Shown here piece after piece: positions 43,533 through 52,638 of a stretch of DNA of 64,000 bases; positions within the stretch are counted from its first letter, which is position 1; each line of letters opens with the position of its first letter. The position numbers were made by a program, and so were the translations under genes. The notes under the pieces are model-generated. The model ran no database searches. It saw only the letters and a list, made by a program, of their open reading frames with translations, and was not told the DNA's origin. Origin of the DNA: Propionicimonas sp. (GTDB lineage: Bacteria > Actinomycetota > Actinomycetes > Propionibacteriales > Propionibacteriaceae); the NCBI RefSeq assembly GCF_029975155.1, contig NZ_JARKPQ010000140.1:1-64000 (forward strand), written 5' to 3'.

Positions 43533-44546
43533 GTGTTCTACTACATCGTCCGGCGGCTGGTGTCGGTCGTCGCCATGGTCTTCCTGATCACGGCCACCAC
43601 CTTCGCGCTGTTCTACGCCTCGCCGATCGACCCGGCGCGGTACACCTGCGGGAAGAACTGCACGCCGACCATCCTCGAGGGCAACCGCAAGGCCCTGGGC
43701 TACGACGAGCCCGTGCTCGTCCAGTACGGCAAGTTCGTCTCCGGACTGTTCGTCGGCCGGGACTTCCCCAACAGCGAGGAACTGCGCGCCCAGTACCCCG
43801 AACAGATCGTCCATTGCCCGGCCCCGTGCCTGGGCTACTCCGCCAACCAGCACCGCACGATCAACGAGATGGTGGCCGAGGCCTGGCCCATCTCCATCTC
43901 GATCGCCATCGGAGCGTTCACCCTGTGGATGCTCATCGGCGTCGGCGGCGGCATCGTTGCCGCCCTCAACAAGGGCCGATGGCCCGACCGCAGCATCGTC
44001 GGGGCCGCGCTGGTCGGCTTCTCGCTGCCCACCTTCTTCGTCGGCCTCGTGCTGCTGACGTTCCCGGCCATCAAGTGGGGCTGGGTGCCGATCCCCAACT
44101 TCGTCCCGTTCACCGAGAATCCGTTCCGCTGGGCGCAGAACCTGATCCTGCCGTGGATCACGCTGGCGTTCTTCTTCGCCGCGAGCTACGTGCGACTGAC
44201 CCGCGCCTACATGATCGAGACCCTCAGCGAGGACTACATCCGCACCGCCAACGCCAAGGGCGTGGCGAAGTGGCCGGTGATCTTCCGGCACGGTCTGCGG
44301 GCCGCCCTCACCCCGATCGTCACGGCCGCCGGCCTCGACCTGGGCGGCCTGCTGGGCGGCGCCATCATCACCGAGAGCGTGTTCTCGATGCACGGCCTGG
44401 GGTACCTGGCCGTCCACTCGGTGACCAACATGGACCTGCCGACGATCGTCGCGATGGTGATGATCGTCTCCAGCTTCATCGTGATCGCCAACATGCTCGT
44501 GGACATCGCCTACGGCTTCATCGACCCGAGGGTGAAGGTGGCCTGA
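43533..44546 (+). CDS. Oligopeptide ABC transporter permease, OppB/DppB type
   Basis: 337 residues from GTG 43533, preceded by GAGGAG. It begins VFYYIVRRLVSVVAMVFLIT and has the OppB features: a large extracellular insertion after helix 1, NEMVAEAWPISISIAIGAFT, and the EAA loop YIRTANAKGVAKWPVIFRHG. TESVFSMHGLGYLAVHSVTN near the end is typical. Its stop overlaps the ATG of the OppD gene. Confidence 0.93.
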   Translation: MFYYIVRRLVSVVAMVFLITATTFALFYASPIDPARYTCGKNCTPTILEGNRKALGYDEPVLVQYGKFVSGLFVGRDFPNSEELRAQYPEQIVHCPAPCLGYSANQHRTINEMVAEAWPISISIAIGAFTLWMLIGVGGGIVAALNKGRWPDRSIVGAALVGFSLPTFFVGLVLLTFPAIKWGWVPIPNFVPFTENPFRWAQNLILPWITLAFFFAASYVRLTRAYMIETLSEDYIRTANAKGVAKWPVIFRHGLRAALTPIVTAAGLDLGGLLGGAIITESVFSMHGLGYLAVHSVTNMDLPTIVAMVMIVSSFIVIANMLVDIAYGFIDPRVKVA

Positions 44547-45565
44547 TGGAAAAGTTCCTGCAAGTCAACGACCTGAAGGTCCACTTCCCGACCGACGACG
44601 GCGTGGTCAAGGCCGTGGACGGGCTGACGTTCGACCTGGCCAAGGGCAAGACCCTCGGCATCGTCGGCGAGTCCGGCTCCGGCAAGTCGGTCACGTCGCT
44701 GGCCATCATGGGTCTGCACCGCGGGTCGCGCGCCCGGATCAGCGGCGAGATCCTCCTGGACGGCCAGGACCTGACGAAGGTCTCGGACGAGGAACTGCGC
44801 AGCCTCCGCGGCCGCAAGCTGGCGATGATCTTCCAGGATCCGCTGTCCGCGATGCACCCGTACTACACCGTGGGACAGCAGCTGACCGAGGCGATCCGCG
44901 TTCACGAGAACGTGTCGAAGCAGGCCGCACGCACCACGGTGATCGAGATGCTCGCCCGGGTGGGGATCCCGAACCCCAACAAGCGGGTGGACCAGTACCC
45001 GCACGAGTTCTCCGGTGGCATGCGGCAGCGGGCGATGATCGCGATGGCCCTGATCAACAACCCCGAACTGCTGATCGCGGACGAGCCCACCACCGCGCTC
45101 GACGTGACTGTGCAGGCGCAGATCCTCGACCTGATGCGCGACCTGCAGGCCGAGTTCGGCTCGGCGATCATCATGATCACCCACGACCTCGGCGTGGTCG
45201 CGGAGATCGCGGACGACGTGCTGGTCATGTACGGCGGCAAGTGCGTGGAGTACGCCGAGGTCGACGACGCCTTCCATCAGCCCGACCACCCCTACACCTG
45301 GGGGCTGCTGACCTCGATGCCCCGGCTGGACCGGCTCAAGCAGGAGCGGCTGGTCCCGGTGGCCGGCAACCCGCCGTCCCTGATCAACATCCCGCCGGGG
45401 TGCGCCTTCCACCCACGCTGCGCGTTCCGGGAGTTCTCCTCCGTCGCCTGCGACCAGGTGGTGCCGGAGCTGGTCGAGTCGTATCCCAAGCACGACTCCC
45501 GATGCCACATTCCGGTGCCCAAGCGGGCGGAACTCTTCACCGAGCAGATCGCTCCGAGGCTTTAG
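44546..45565 (+). CDS. Oligopeptide ABC transporter ATPase, OppD/DppD type
   Basis: 339 residues. Walker A is GESGSGKSVTSLAIMG, the signature is HEFSGGMRQRAMIAMAL and Walker B is LLIADEPTTALDVTVQAQIL. The C-terminal oligopeptide extension contains the Cys-rich motif CAFHPRCAFREFSSVAC characteristic of OppD/DppD, which can bind an iron-sulfur cluster in some homologues. The start overlaps the OppB stop. Confidence 0.95.
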   Translation: MEKFLQVNDLKVHFPTDDGVVKAVDGLTFDLAKGKTLGIVGESGSGKSVTSLAIMGLHRGSRARISGEILLDGQDLTKVSDEELRSLRGRKLAMIFQDPLSAMHPYYTVGQQLTEAIRVHENVSKQAARTTVIEMLARVGIPNPNKRVDQYPHEFSGGMRQRAMIAMALINNPELLIADEPTTALDVTVQAQILDLMRDLQAEFGSAIIMITHDLGVVAEIADDVLVMYGGKCVEYAEVDDAFHQPDHPYTWGLLTSMPRLDRLKQERLVPVAGNPPSLINIPPGCAFHPRCAFREFSSVACDQVVPELVESYPKHDSRCHIPVPKRAELFTEQIAPRL

Positions 45566-45574
45566 GAGGAACCC

Positions 45575-46555
45575 GTGAGCCTGCTCGCTGTCACAGACCT
45601 GAAGAAGTACTTCCCCACCTACAACCAGAAGCTCGTGCGCACCGAGGGCGCACCGGTGAAGGCCGTGGACGGACTGACGTTCAGCCTCGATGCCGGGGAG
45701 ACCCTCGGCGTGGTGGGCGAGTCCGGCTGCGGCAAGTCCACGGCGGGCCGGACGGTGCTGCGGCTGCTGGAGCCCACCGGTGGCACGATCGAGTTCGAGG
45801 GACGCGACGTCACCAACCTCCAGGGCGAGGATCTGCGGAAGCTGCGCCGGCAGGTGCAGATGGTGTTCCAGGACCCGTACGGCTCGCTGAACCCGCGCCA
45901 TCCGGTGGGGGCGATCATCGCGGCACCGTTCGAGATCCAGGGCGTCAAGCCGGCCGGCGGGGTGAAGCAGGCCGTCCAGGAGCTGATGGAACGGGTCGGC
46001 CTCAACCCCGAGCACTACAACCGCTACCCGCACGAGTTCTCCGGTGGCCAGCGGCAGCGGATCGGCGTCGCCCGCGCCGTGGCGCTGAAGCCGAAGCTGG
46101 TGGTCTGCGACGAGCCGGTCTCCGCGCTGGACGTGTCCATCCAGGCGCAGGTGATCAACCTGCTGGAGGACATTCAGGCCGAGCAGAACCTCGCCTACGT
46201 GTTCATCGCGCACGATCTGAGCGTGGTGCGGCACATCTCCGACCGCGTGATGGTGATGTACCTCGGCAAGATGATGGAGGTCGCCGACCGCGACACCCTC
46301 TACGAGCGGCCGATGCACCCGTACACGCAGGCGCTGATGTCCGCCGTCCCCGTGCCGGAGCCGCGGCGCGGCCGCGACCGGATCCTGCTCAGCGGTGACC
46401 TGCCCAGCCCACAGAACCCGCCGTCCGGCTGCGTGTTCCGGACGCGCTGCCCGATCGCGACCGAGCGCTGCGCCGTCGAGGTGCCGCTGCCGACCGAGGT
46501 CGAGCCCGGCCACCAGGTCGCCTGTCACTACCCCGCCGTCCGCGCGGTCCTCTGA
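45575..46555 (+). CDS. Oligopeptide ABC transporter ATPase, OppF/DppF type
   Basis: 326 residues from a GTG after AGGAGGAACC. Walker A is GESGCGKSTAGRTVLRL, the signature is HEFSGGQRQRIGVARAV and Walker B is LVVCDEPVSALDVSIQAQVI. The C-terminal oligopeptide domain has CVFRTRCPIATERC. It pairs with OppD as the second ATPase and is the last gene of the operon, followed immediately by a 27-bp-stem palindrome. Confidence 0.95.
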   Translation: MSLLAVTDLKKYFPTYNQKLVRTEGAPVKAVDGLTFSLDAGETLGVVGESGCGKSTAGRTVLRLLEPTGGTIEFEGRDVTNLQGEDLRKLRRQVQMVFQDPYGSLNPRHPVGAIIAAPFEIQGVKPAGGVKQAVQELMERVGLNPEHYNRYPHEFSGGQRQRIGVARAVALKPKLVVCDEPVSALDVSIQAQVINLLEDIQAEQNLAYVFIAHDLSVVRHISDRVMVMYLGKMMEVADRDTLYERPMHPYTQALMSAVPVPEPRRGRDRILLSGDLPSPQNPPSGCVFRTRCPIATERCAVEVPLPTEVEPGHQVACHYPAVRAVL

Positions 46556-46560
46556 CCTGA

Positions 46561-46619
46561 GTGAACGGGAATGGGACCTGTCCCCGGCCAACCCGGGGAC
46601 AGGTCCCATTCCCGTTCAC
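46561..46619. terminator. Perfect 27-bp inverted repeat (family C) after the peptide transporter
   Basis: The arms at 46561-46587 and 46593-46619 are exact reverse complements around CCAAC. Each contains GGGACCTGTCCCC or its complement flanked by GTGAACGGGAAT. It begins 5 bases after the OppF stop and should act as a strong terminator. It is also the longest copy of the dispersed family-C palindrome. Confidence 0.85.
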
Positions 46620-46661
46620 CGGGTCGCTAGACTCCGGGCCAGGATCCTCGAGGAGGCGACG

Positions 46662-46955
46662 ATGCACCAGATCGACCTGATCGCCACGATTCCGGTGCCG
46701 GCTGACCGGCTGGCCGCGGCGTCCGCGCTGCTGCTGGAGTACGGCGAGGTCGTCCGCGCCGAGCCCGGGAACCTACGGTTCGAGGCCTACCTGGACGGCG
46801 ACGGCGGCGCGATGGTCGTCGTGGAGCGCTATCGGGACGCGGCGGCGTTCGAGGCCCACCTCAGCGATCCGGCGAACGCCACCTTCAACGCGAAGCTCGC
46901 GGACGTGCTGGACGGCGGCGGCTCCACGCTGCAGATGCTCGAACTGCTGGGCTGA
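46662..46955 (+). CDS. Antibiotic biosynthesis monooxygenase (ABM) domain protein
   Basis: 97 residues with the dimeric alpha/beta-barrel ABM pattern: IDLIATIPVPADRLAAASAL, EPGNLRFEAYLDGDGGAMVV, and VERYRDAAAFEAHLSDPANA. Family members act as small monooxygenases or signal-molecule modifiers; most genomic copies are uncharacterised. GAGGAGG precedes the ATG. It lies between the peptide transporter terminator and a convergent membrane-protein gene. Confidence 0.85.
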   Translation: MHQIDLIATIPVPADRLAAASALLLEYGEVVRAEPGNLRFEAYLDGDGGAMVVVERYRDAAAFEAHLSDPANATFNAKLADVLDGGGSTLQMLELLG

Positions 46956-46965
46956 GCGTCCGGGC

Positions 46966-47868
46966 TCAGGCCTTCGCCGCCCGCTCCGCCTCCGCGTTGA
47001 TCTCCGCGCCGAGCAGCACGGCGTAACTGGTGATCCACAGCCACAGCAGCAGCACGATGACCCCGGCGAGGGCGCCGTACGTCTTCGCGTAGTTGCCGAA
47101 GAGCGTCACGTAGAGCGAGAAGCCGACACTGGCGAGCAGCCACAACACGGTCGCGACGACCGCGCCGGCCGACGCCCAGCGGAACGTCGGCGCGTCCCGG
47201 TCGGGAGCGACCCGGTAGAGCACGGCCAACGCGCCCATCACCAGGACGGCGACCAGCACCCAGCGCACTGCCTCGGCCAGCCAGCGCCAGCCGCCGCCGA
47301 GACCGACCACCTCGAGGACCACCGGCACACCGGCGACGAGCGCCATCAGCACGACCATGAACACGACGGCTCCGACGGTGAGGCCGAGCGCGACCAGCTT
47401 CTCCTTCACGAAGCCGCGCGTGCGCTGCTCGTCGTAGGCGATGTTGATCGCCGTGACCAGGTTGCCCACACCGCCGGACGCGCTCCACAGCGCCACCACC
47501 AGGCTCAGCGCGAGGCCCCAGCCGAGCCCCTGCGCCGGGGCCGAGGCCAGCTGCCGCAGCTGGGTCTCCAGCAGCGTCCGCGCCTCTGCGGGCAGCGAAC
47601 TGGTGAGGTTGCCGAGCTGTCCGGAGATGGTGGCCGGGTCCGCGATCAGTCCGTAGACGAGCGTCAACGCGATCAGCGCGGGGAACAGGGCGAGGAAGCC
47701 GAAGAAGGCCACGCCGGCGGCGAGCAGCGGCACCTGGTCCGCGGACGACTCCTTCCAGCCGCGGACGACGATCTGCCGCCAGCCGCGCGGCGGGAGCTCC
47801 GTCGGGGAGTCGGCCGGGACGACGGGGACGGGACGGCTACGGTCGCGGGGCTGCGAGGTGCTGGACAT
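46966..47868 (-). CDS. YihY/BrkB family inner-membrane protein
   Basis: 300 residues with about six helices. The first follows WKESSADQVPLLAAGVAFFG, and the family element GALAGVIVLLLWLWITSYAV, ending in AEINAEAERAAKA, is at the C-terminus. This family was once misnamed ribonuclease BN; its function is unknown. The N-terminus is Arg/Pro-rich and cytoplasmic. It converges on the ABM gene. Confidence 0.9.
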   Translation of the reverse strand: MSSTSQPRDRSRPVPVVPADSPTELPPRGWRQIVVRGWKESSADQVPLLAAGVAFFGFLALFPALIALTLVYGLIADPATISGQLGNLTSSLPAEARTLLETQLRQLASAPAQGLGWGLALSLVVALWSASGGVGNLVTAINIAYDEQRTRGFVKEKLVALGLTVGAVVFMVVLMALVAGVPVVLEVVGLGGGWRWLAEAVRWVLVAVLVMGALAVLYRVAPDRDAPTFRWASAGAVVATVLWLLASVGFSLYVTLFGNYAKTYGALAGVIVLLLWLWITSYAVLLGAEINAEAERAAKA

Positions 47869-48285
47869 GGGCCTTCGTTACCCCGACCCGCGCGGCCGCC
47901 AACCTGCCCGTGCCGTTGTGCGTGACGGCCGTCCCTCAGGGATCGCCATCCCGGCGGACGCCGGGACCTCCGGCGCCTGACTGGCAACGCAGGTCACGGG
48001 ATCCCGGATCAAGCCCGGGATGACACCGGATCAAGCCCGGGATGACGACACGGCCGGGATCTCGCGACCCTGACCGCCAGCCTCGCCAGACGACCTGGCC
48101 CTACCCACCGTCCTGACTGCAACAGCTACAACATGCCGCGAAGCCCGGCAGCCACGACTCACCTGTCATCCCGGCGGACGCCGGGACCCCCGGCGCCTGA
48201 CTAGCGACTCAGCCATCGGGGATCCCGGGTCAAGCCCGGGATGACAGGTGAGGGAGCCGGGATGACAGGAAGGGGCGGGGGAACG
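47869..48285. repeat. Gap of 417 bases filled with family-A repeats
   Basis: No gene is seen. Family-A units lie at about 47942-47970, 47998-48045 (the GATCAAGCCCGGGATGAC half is repeated) and 48164-48262. Between them, 48060-48160 is unremarkable sequence. A family-E-like start (GTGCGTGACGG...CCCTCAGGGATCG) lies at about 47918-47944. Confidence 0.8.
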
Positions 48286-48954
48286 TCAGCCGGTCTCGGA
48301 GTGGGGGGCGCCGACCGGCTTGGACTCCGGTGATCCGCGCTGGCGCAGGAAGACGGCGAAGATCGCCATCGAGCCCACGGCCAGCAGTTCCGACTGCCAG
48401 TTCTGCAGCGTCCGGCCCCAGAAGTCGGGACTGAGCAGGTACGCGCCCAGCGACAGTGGGTCGAGCAGATCGCGCAGCCGCTCCTCGTTGTACGCCACCC
48501 GTCCGGTGACCGCCTGCGCGGCCCAGGAGAGCAGGAAGATCGTCGCCATCACCAGGGTCAGCGAGGCCGAGTACAGGCTGGCCAACCGCCCACCGGCACG
48601 AACGGGAGCCGGCGAGTCCGGCTCGGCGAACGCGCCCATCCGCTGTTCCCTCTCGTCGCCGAGACCCACGTCCTCCGGCTGCTTGGACTCCGACGACCCA
48701 CGCTGCACGAGCCAGACCGTGAGCAGGATGTAGAGGGTGAACTGCAGGTACTCCGACTGCCAGTTCTCGGCCACGTCCACCGCGAACGACGACGACGTGA
48801 CATAGCGCCACAGGTCGATCTCGGCCAGTCCCTCGGTGCGGGCTGCCTGGTTGTAGCCGGCGAGCCCGACCAACGCCTGCGCGATCAGCGTCGCGAGCAG
48901 CAGCAGACCGAAGACGATCGAGAGCGAGTTGTCCCGCAGACTCCAGCGTCTCAT
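48286..48954 (-). CDS. DUF6766-like membrane protein
   Basis: 222 residues with four hydrophobic segments: SIVFGLLLLATLIAQALVGL, YLQFTLYILLTVWLVQRGSS, LVMATIFLLSWAAQAVTGRV and LLAVGSMAIFAVFLRQRGSP. The second and fourth are followed by the same QRGS.ESK motif, and NWQSE.L precedes each, so the protein looks like an internal duplication. The start at 48954 overlaps the stop of the small protein upstream. Function unknown. Confidence 0.78.
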   Translation of the reverse strand: MRRWSLRDNSLSIVFGLLLLATLIAQALVGLAGYNQAARTEGLAEIDLWRYVTSSSFAVDVAENWQSEYLQFTLYILLTVWLVQRGSSESKQPEDVGLGDEREQRMGAFAEPDSPAPVRAGGRLASLYSASLTLVMATIFLLSWAAQAVTGRVAYNEERLRDLLDPLSLGAYLLSPDFWGRTLQNWQSELLAVGSMAIFAVFLRQRGSPESKPVGAPHSETG

Positions 48955-49043
48955 CGGGACGCGGCCCCGATCACGAACGCCGCGATCAGCACCGCGCCGA
49001 TCATCGACAGGTAGGTGACGAAGAGCACCCTGGCCAGTTTCAC
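48951..49043 (-). CDS. Small single-helix membrane protein (30 residues)
   Basis: A GTG-started frame (VKLARVLFVTYLSMIGAVLI, then AAFVIGAASR) with GAGGTGG upstream, ending in an ATGA overlap with the DUF6766-like gene. Its own GTG overlaps the upstream lipoprotein stop (GTGA). Double coupling on both sides and one clear helix argue that it is translated. It is too short for routine gene calling. Confidence 0.62.
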   Translation of the reverse strand: MKLARVLFVTYLSMIGAVLIAAFVIGAASR

Positions 49044-49429
49044 GGTTCCACCTCACACTCGTAGGGCACTGCGGGATCGGGGTCGTCCCGGACGCAGCCG
49101 GCCGCGGTCACGCGCCAGCCGTCCGGGAAGTGGGCGAGGAAGAGCACCTGGTCCTCCAGCCGCACCTGGGCGCTCTCCCCGGCCACCTCCACCTGACGGA
49201 CGCCGGTCGCCGTGGGCAGGTCGAGGGTGCCGAGCGCCTGCGCGCAGTCGGCGTCCGCGCGGTCAGCGACCGCTTCGGCCGTCTCGGGCGCCAGCAGTCC
49301 ACAGGCCTCGGCCGGAGCGGCGCGGACGAAGGCCACGGCCGCCGCCACGGCATCGTCGGTGGCCACGTCGCCACACCCGGCCAGCAGCGCGAACGCCAGC
49401 GAGCCGGCCGCGACACACCGTCCGCGCAC
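49040..49429 (-). CDS. Small secreted lipoprotein of unknown function
   Basis: 129 residues. A signal peptide and lipobox (AAGSLAFALLAGCGD) are followed by a short helical domain with two Cys (EACGLLAP; DADCAQAL) and a beta-rich end with a further pair (TAAGCVRDD; PYECEVEP), suggesting two disulfides outside the cell. The GTG at 49429 is preferred because GAAGGAG lies 6 bases upstream. It heads a three-gene membrane operon. Confidence 0.7.
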   Translation of the reverse strand: MRGRCVAAGSLAFALLAGCGDVATDDAVAAAVAFVRAAPAEACGLLAPETAEAVADRADADCAQALGTLDLPTATGVRQVEVAGESAQVRLEDQVLFLAHFPDGWRVTAAGCVRDDPDPAVPYECEVEP

Positions 49430-49542
49430 TCCCACCTCCTTCGTCGTGTGCCGCAGAAGTACCCGTCCGCCGCTCTGCTCTCACCGACGGGAGATCGGCG
49501 GGGACGGGTTTGGGCCACCGGGACGAGGGGCAGTGGAAACCC

Positions 49543-50727
49543 ATGCGCGCAGTCACCTGGCAGGGCAAGGCGGACGTGCAGGTCACTGACGTCCCGGATC
49601 CGCGGATCGAGCAGCCGACGGACGTCGTGGTGAAGGTCTCGTCCACGGCGATCTGTGGTTCGGACCTGCACCTGTACGGCCCGCTCACCCCGTTCATGAC
49701 TCCGGGCGACGTGCTCGGTCACGAGTTCATGGGCACCGTCGAGGAGGTGGGCACCGAGGTGGGCCGGCTGCGTCCGGGCGACCGGGTGGTGGTGCCGTTC
49801 ACCATCTCGTGCGGGGTCTGCTTCATGTGCACCCACGGCCTGCAGTCGCAGTGCGAGACCACCCAGGTGACCGCGTTCGGGACGGGCGCAGCACTGTTCG
49901 GCTACACCAAGCTCTACGGCCAGGTGCCGGGCGGGCAGGCGGAGTACGTCCGCGTCCCGCAGGCGCAGTACGGACCGATCAAGCTGCCGGAGACCGGTCC
50001 CGACGAGCGCTGGCTCTTCCTCTCCGACATCCTGCCGACCGCGTGGCAGGCGGTGAAGTACACCGACATCCAGCCCGGGGACACGGTGGCTGTCGTCGGG
50101 CTGGGCCCGGTCGGTCAGCTGGCCACCCGGTGCGCGTGGCAACAGGGTGCCGCACGCGTGCTCGGGGTCGACCTCGTGCCGGAGCGGCTCGCCATGGCCG
50201 AGACCCATGCCGTGGAGGTGATCGACGCGTCGCGCGTGGACGACGTGGCGGCGGCGATCCGCGAGCTGACGCGGGGTCGCGGTGCCGACCGGACGATCGA
50301 CGCCGTCGGCATGGAGGCGCACGGCTCGCCGGTGGCCGAGACGGCGGCGAACGTGGTCACCTCGATGCCGAAACCGGTCGCGTCCGCGCTGATGCAGAGC
50401 GTCGGGGTTGACCGGCTCGCCGCGCTGGAGACGGCGCTGGACGCCGTGCGCCGGGGTGGGACGGTGTCACTGTCCGGCGTGTACGGCGGCGCCGCGGACC
50501 CGCTCAACCTGATGAGGCTGTTCGACAAGCAGGTGACGATCCGGATGGGCCAGGCGAACGTCCGCCGCTGGAGCGACGAGCTGTTCGACCTGCTCTACGC
50601 CGACGATGACCTGTTCGGCGTGGAAACCCTGCCCAGTCACCACCTGCCGCTGGAGGACGCGCCGGACGCCTACCGCAAGTTCCGCGACAAGGAAGACGGC
50701 TACATCAAGGTCGTGCTGCGCCCCTGA
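49543..50727 (+). CDS. Zinc-dependent alcohol dehydrogenase (formaldehyde dehydrogenase-like)
   Basis: 394 residues of the medium-chain dehydrogenase family. Catalytic zinc ligands lie in STAICGSDLHLYG and VLGHEFMGTVEEVG. The structural zinc loop is CGVCFMCTHGLQSQC, and the NAD Rossmann motif is VAVVGLGPVGQLATRCA. The insert before the zinc loop and the long C-terminal part resemble glutathione-independent formaldehyde-type enzymes. The substrate is not certain. It stands alone, divergent from the lipoprotein operon and followed by repeats. Confidence 0.88.
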   Translation: MRAVTWQGKADVQVTDVPDPRIEQPTDVVVKVSSTAICGSDLHLYGPLTPFMTPGDVLGHEFMGTVEEVGTEVGRLRPGDRVVVPFTISCGVCFMCTHGLQSQCETTQVTAFGTGAALFGYTKLYGQVPGGQAEYVRVPQAQYGPIKLPETGPDERWLFLSDILPTAWQAVKYTDIQPGDTVAVVGLGPVGQLATRCAWQQGAARVLGVDLVPERLAMAETHAVEVIDASRVDDVAAAIRELTRGRGADRTIDAVGMEAHGSPVAETAANVVTSMPKPVASALMQSVGVDRLAALETALDAVRRGGTVSLSGVYGGAADPLNLMRLFDKQVTIRMGQANVRRWSDELFDLLYADDDLFGVETLPSHHLPLEDAPDAYRKFRDKEDGYIKVVLRP

Positions 50728-50732
50728 GTTCT

Positions 50733-50995
50733 CCCGTCATCCCGGGCTTCGACTGAGTTCTCCGTCATCCCGGGCTCCGACCCGGGATCCCCGAACAGTC
50801 CCCACACCGACTCACGGGATCCCGGCATCCGCCGGGATGACACGACGAGAGACCACCCCAAACCGTCATCCCGGGCCGGGATGACAACGAGAGACCACCC
50901 CAAGCCGTCATCCCGGGCTCCGACCCGGGATCCCCGAACGGTCCCTACACGGACTCACCGGATCCCGGCGTCCGCCGGGATGACACTCGCCGCCG
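50733..50995. repeat. Family-A REP-like cluster at the 3' end of the dynamin-like gene
   Basis: At least five units or halves run in this 260-base gap. The last one (about 50960-50990) extends into the dynamin-like gene and encodes its final residues SVIPADAGIR. Confidence 0.85.
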
Positions 50996-52616
50996 TCCCG
51001 ACCGTCGCGTCGAGTGAGGCCAGGTCCGCCTCGATCGCCGGGAGGTCGGTGCTCTGCGTGTCCAGGAGTTGCCGGCACGTGAGCTCGGCCTCGCGCAGGG
51101 CGGCCACGTGGTCGGCCAGGCTCTGTTCGAGGCTTCGCCTCGCCGCGGCTGCCGTGCGGTAGCCGGTGCGGGCGAGGTTGCGCTCCACCTGCGCAGGCAC
51201 CATCCGCAGGAAGTGCCGGTGCACCAGCGGACGCAGCAGCGCCATCGGCAGAGCCCAGGAGAGCAGCTCCAGATGGCTGTCGAAGACCGCGCTCACCATC
51301 ACGTCGACCGGTTCCACGGGCGTCCGGACGGGCTGCGGGACGGGGAGGTCGAGACCGACGCCGGTCGCCTCGCGGACGAGCCGGCCGAGCCGCTGCAGAA
51401 AGGCCTCCCCCATCCGTTCCGCCGGCTCCAGGCCCTGGTCGAGGAGCGGTCCGAGCTCGTCCGCGCAGGCCGCGGCGAACGGCGTGGCCGCGTCGCGGAG
51501 CGCGTGCCGCAGCCAGTCCCGGAACTGCGCGGTCTCGGCGGCGAGAGAGCCCCGCCACGCAGGCAGGCGTCCGGCGAGATCGCGCTGCACCCGCCACGCG
51601 GTGGCCGGCAGCGCCTCCCCCACCATCGCCTGGCAGCGCGCGGTGATCGTCCGGTTGACCGGTTCGAGCTGGGCGCGCGCCTGGCGGGTGAGGCTCGGCA
51701 GGCGCCGGCTCTCCGCGTCCAGGGCACCGCGCAACTGCGCCATCGCCTCGGCGTGGGTCGTCGCGGCGAGCCGGGCCAGCTCCAGGTAGGTCCGGCACTC
51801 GGTGGCGAGCCGGACCGACCGGTACGCCGCGAGGTCGGTCGCCGCGGCCGTCGCCGAGTCGCTCAGCTCCCGCAACTCCCTGCGCAGCCGCTCGCGCTGC
51901 GGCCGGTGCCGGGCGGCGCTGGACACGGGCAGGACGGACGGCGCAACGGGCAGCCGCCGGCCGAGCTGCGTCCTGACGTGCTCGAGGACGGCTCGCTGGT
52001 CGTGCTCAGTGAGCAGGTCGATCTTGGTCAGCGCGATCAGGATCCGCGGCGTGTGCGGGTGGAGCAGTTCGAGGAGCTCCAGGTCGTCCTCGGCGAGCGG
52101 CTGGGTGGCGTTGACGGCGAGGATCGCGGCGCCGACGTTCGGCAGCCAGTCCAGGCTCGCGCGGGTGTTGTGCTTCCAGGAGCTCCCCGTCCCCGGAGTG
52201 TCCACCAGGACCAGTCCGGCGAGGTCGGCCAGCGCCGGGGACGCCACGTCCACCCACTCCACGCCGCGGTGGTTCGACGGGTTGCCGGTCTCGGTGGCCC
52301 AGTGCCCGATCTCCGCCGGCTCGATGCCGAACGGCGCCCCCGTCCCGGTCTTCACCGACACGCGCAGGGCCGGGCCGAACCGCAGCCGGGTGATCACGGC
52401 GGTGGCCGGGATCGCCTGCACCGGCAGCAGGTCCTCCCCGAGAAGCTGGTTCAGCAGCGTGGTCTTGCCGGCCTTGAACCGGCCGAGGACGGCGACCGTG
52501 ACCAGCCCTTCGGCGGCCTGCTGCTGTGCCGTGCGGCAACGCCGGTCGATGTCGGTCAGGTGGTGACGGCGCGCGATCCCGGCGATCGTGGCCAGGTCAG
52601 GGGAGAACGATCCCAT
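50955..52616 (-). CDS. Dynamin-like GTPase preceded by a fluoride riboswitch
   Basis: 553 residues. The GTPase domain is clear: G1 VAVLGRFKAGKTTLLNQLLG, a Thr switch region (IPATAVITRL), G3 GLVLVDTPGTGSSWK and G4 ILIALTKIDLL. The remainder is helical, with a hydrophobic patch LLSWALPMALLRPLVHRHFL near residue 460 that could insert into membrane. The last dozen residues are encoded by a family-A palindrome. GAAGGA lies shortly upstream. A crcB-type riboswitch ends 22 bases before the ATG. A membrane-protective or stress role is plausible; the reason for fluoride control is unknown. Confidence 0.82.
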   Translation of the reverse strand: MGSFSPDLATIAGIARRHHLTDIDRRCRTAQQQAAEGLVTVAVLGRFKAGKTTLLNQLLGEDLLPVQAIPATAVITRLRFGPALRVSVKTGTGAPFGIEPAEIGHWATETGNPSNHRGVEWVDVASPALADLAGLVLVDTPGTGSSWKHNTRASLDWLPNVGAAILAVNATQPLAEDDLELLELLHPHTPRILIALTKIDLLTEHDQRAVLEHVRTQLGRRLPVAPSVLPVSSAARHRPQRERLRRELRELSDSATAAATDLAAYRSVRLATECRTYLELARLAATTHAEAMAQLRGALDAESRRLPSLTRQARAQLEPVNRTITARCQAMVGEALPATAWRVQRDLAGRLPAWRGSLAAETAQFRDWLRHALRDAATPFAAACADELGPLLDQGLEPAERMGEAFLQRLGRLVREATGVGLDLPVPQPVRTPVEPVDVMVSAVFDSHLELLSWALPMALLRPLVHRHFLRMVPAQVERNLARTGYRTAAAARRSLEQSLADHVAALREAELTCRQLLDTQSTDLPAIEADLASLDATVGTAASVIPADAGIR

Positions 52617-52638
52617 GCGTGTCCGGTCCTTCTCTCGT

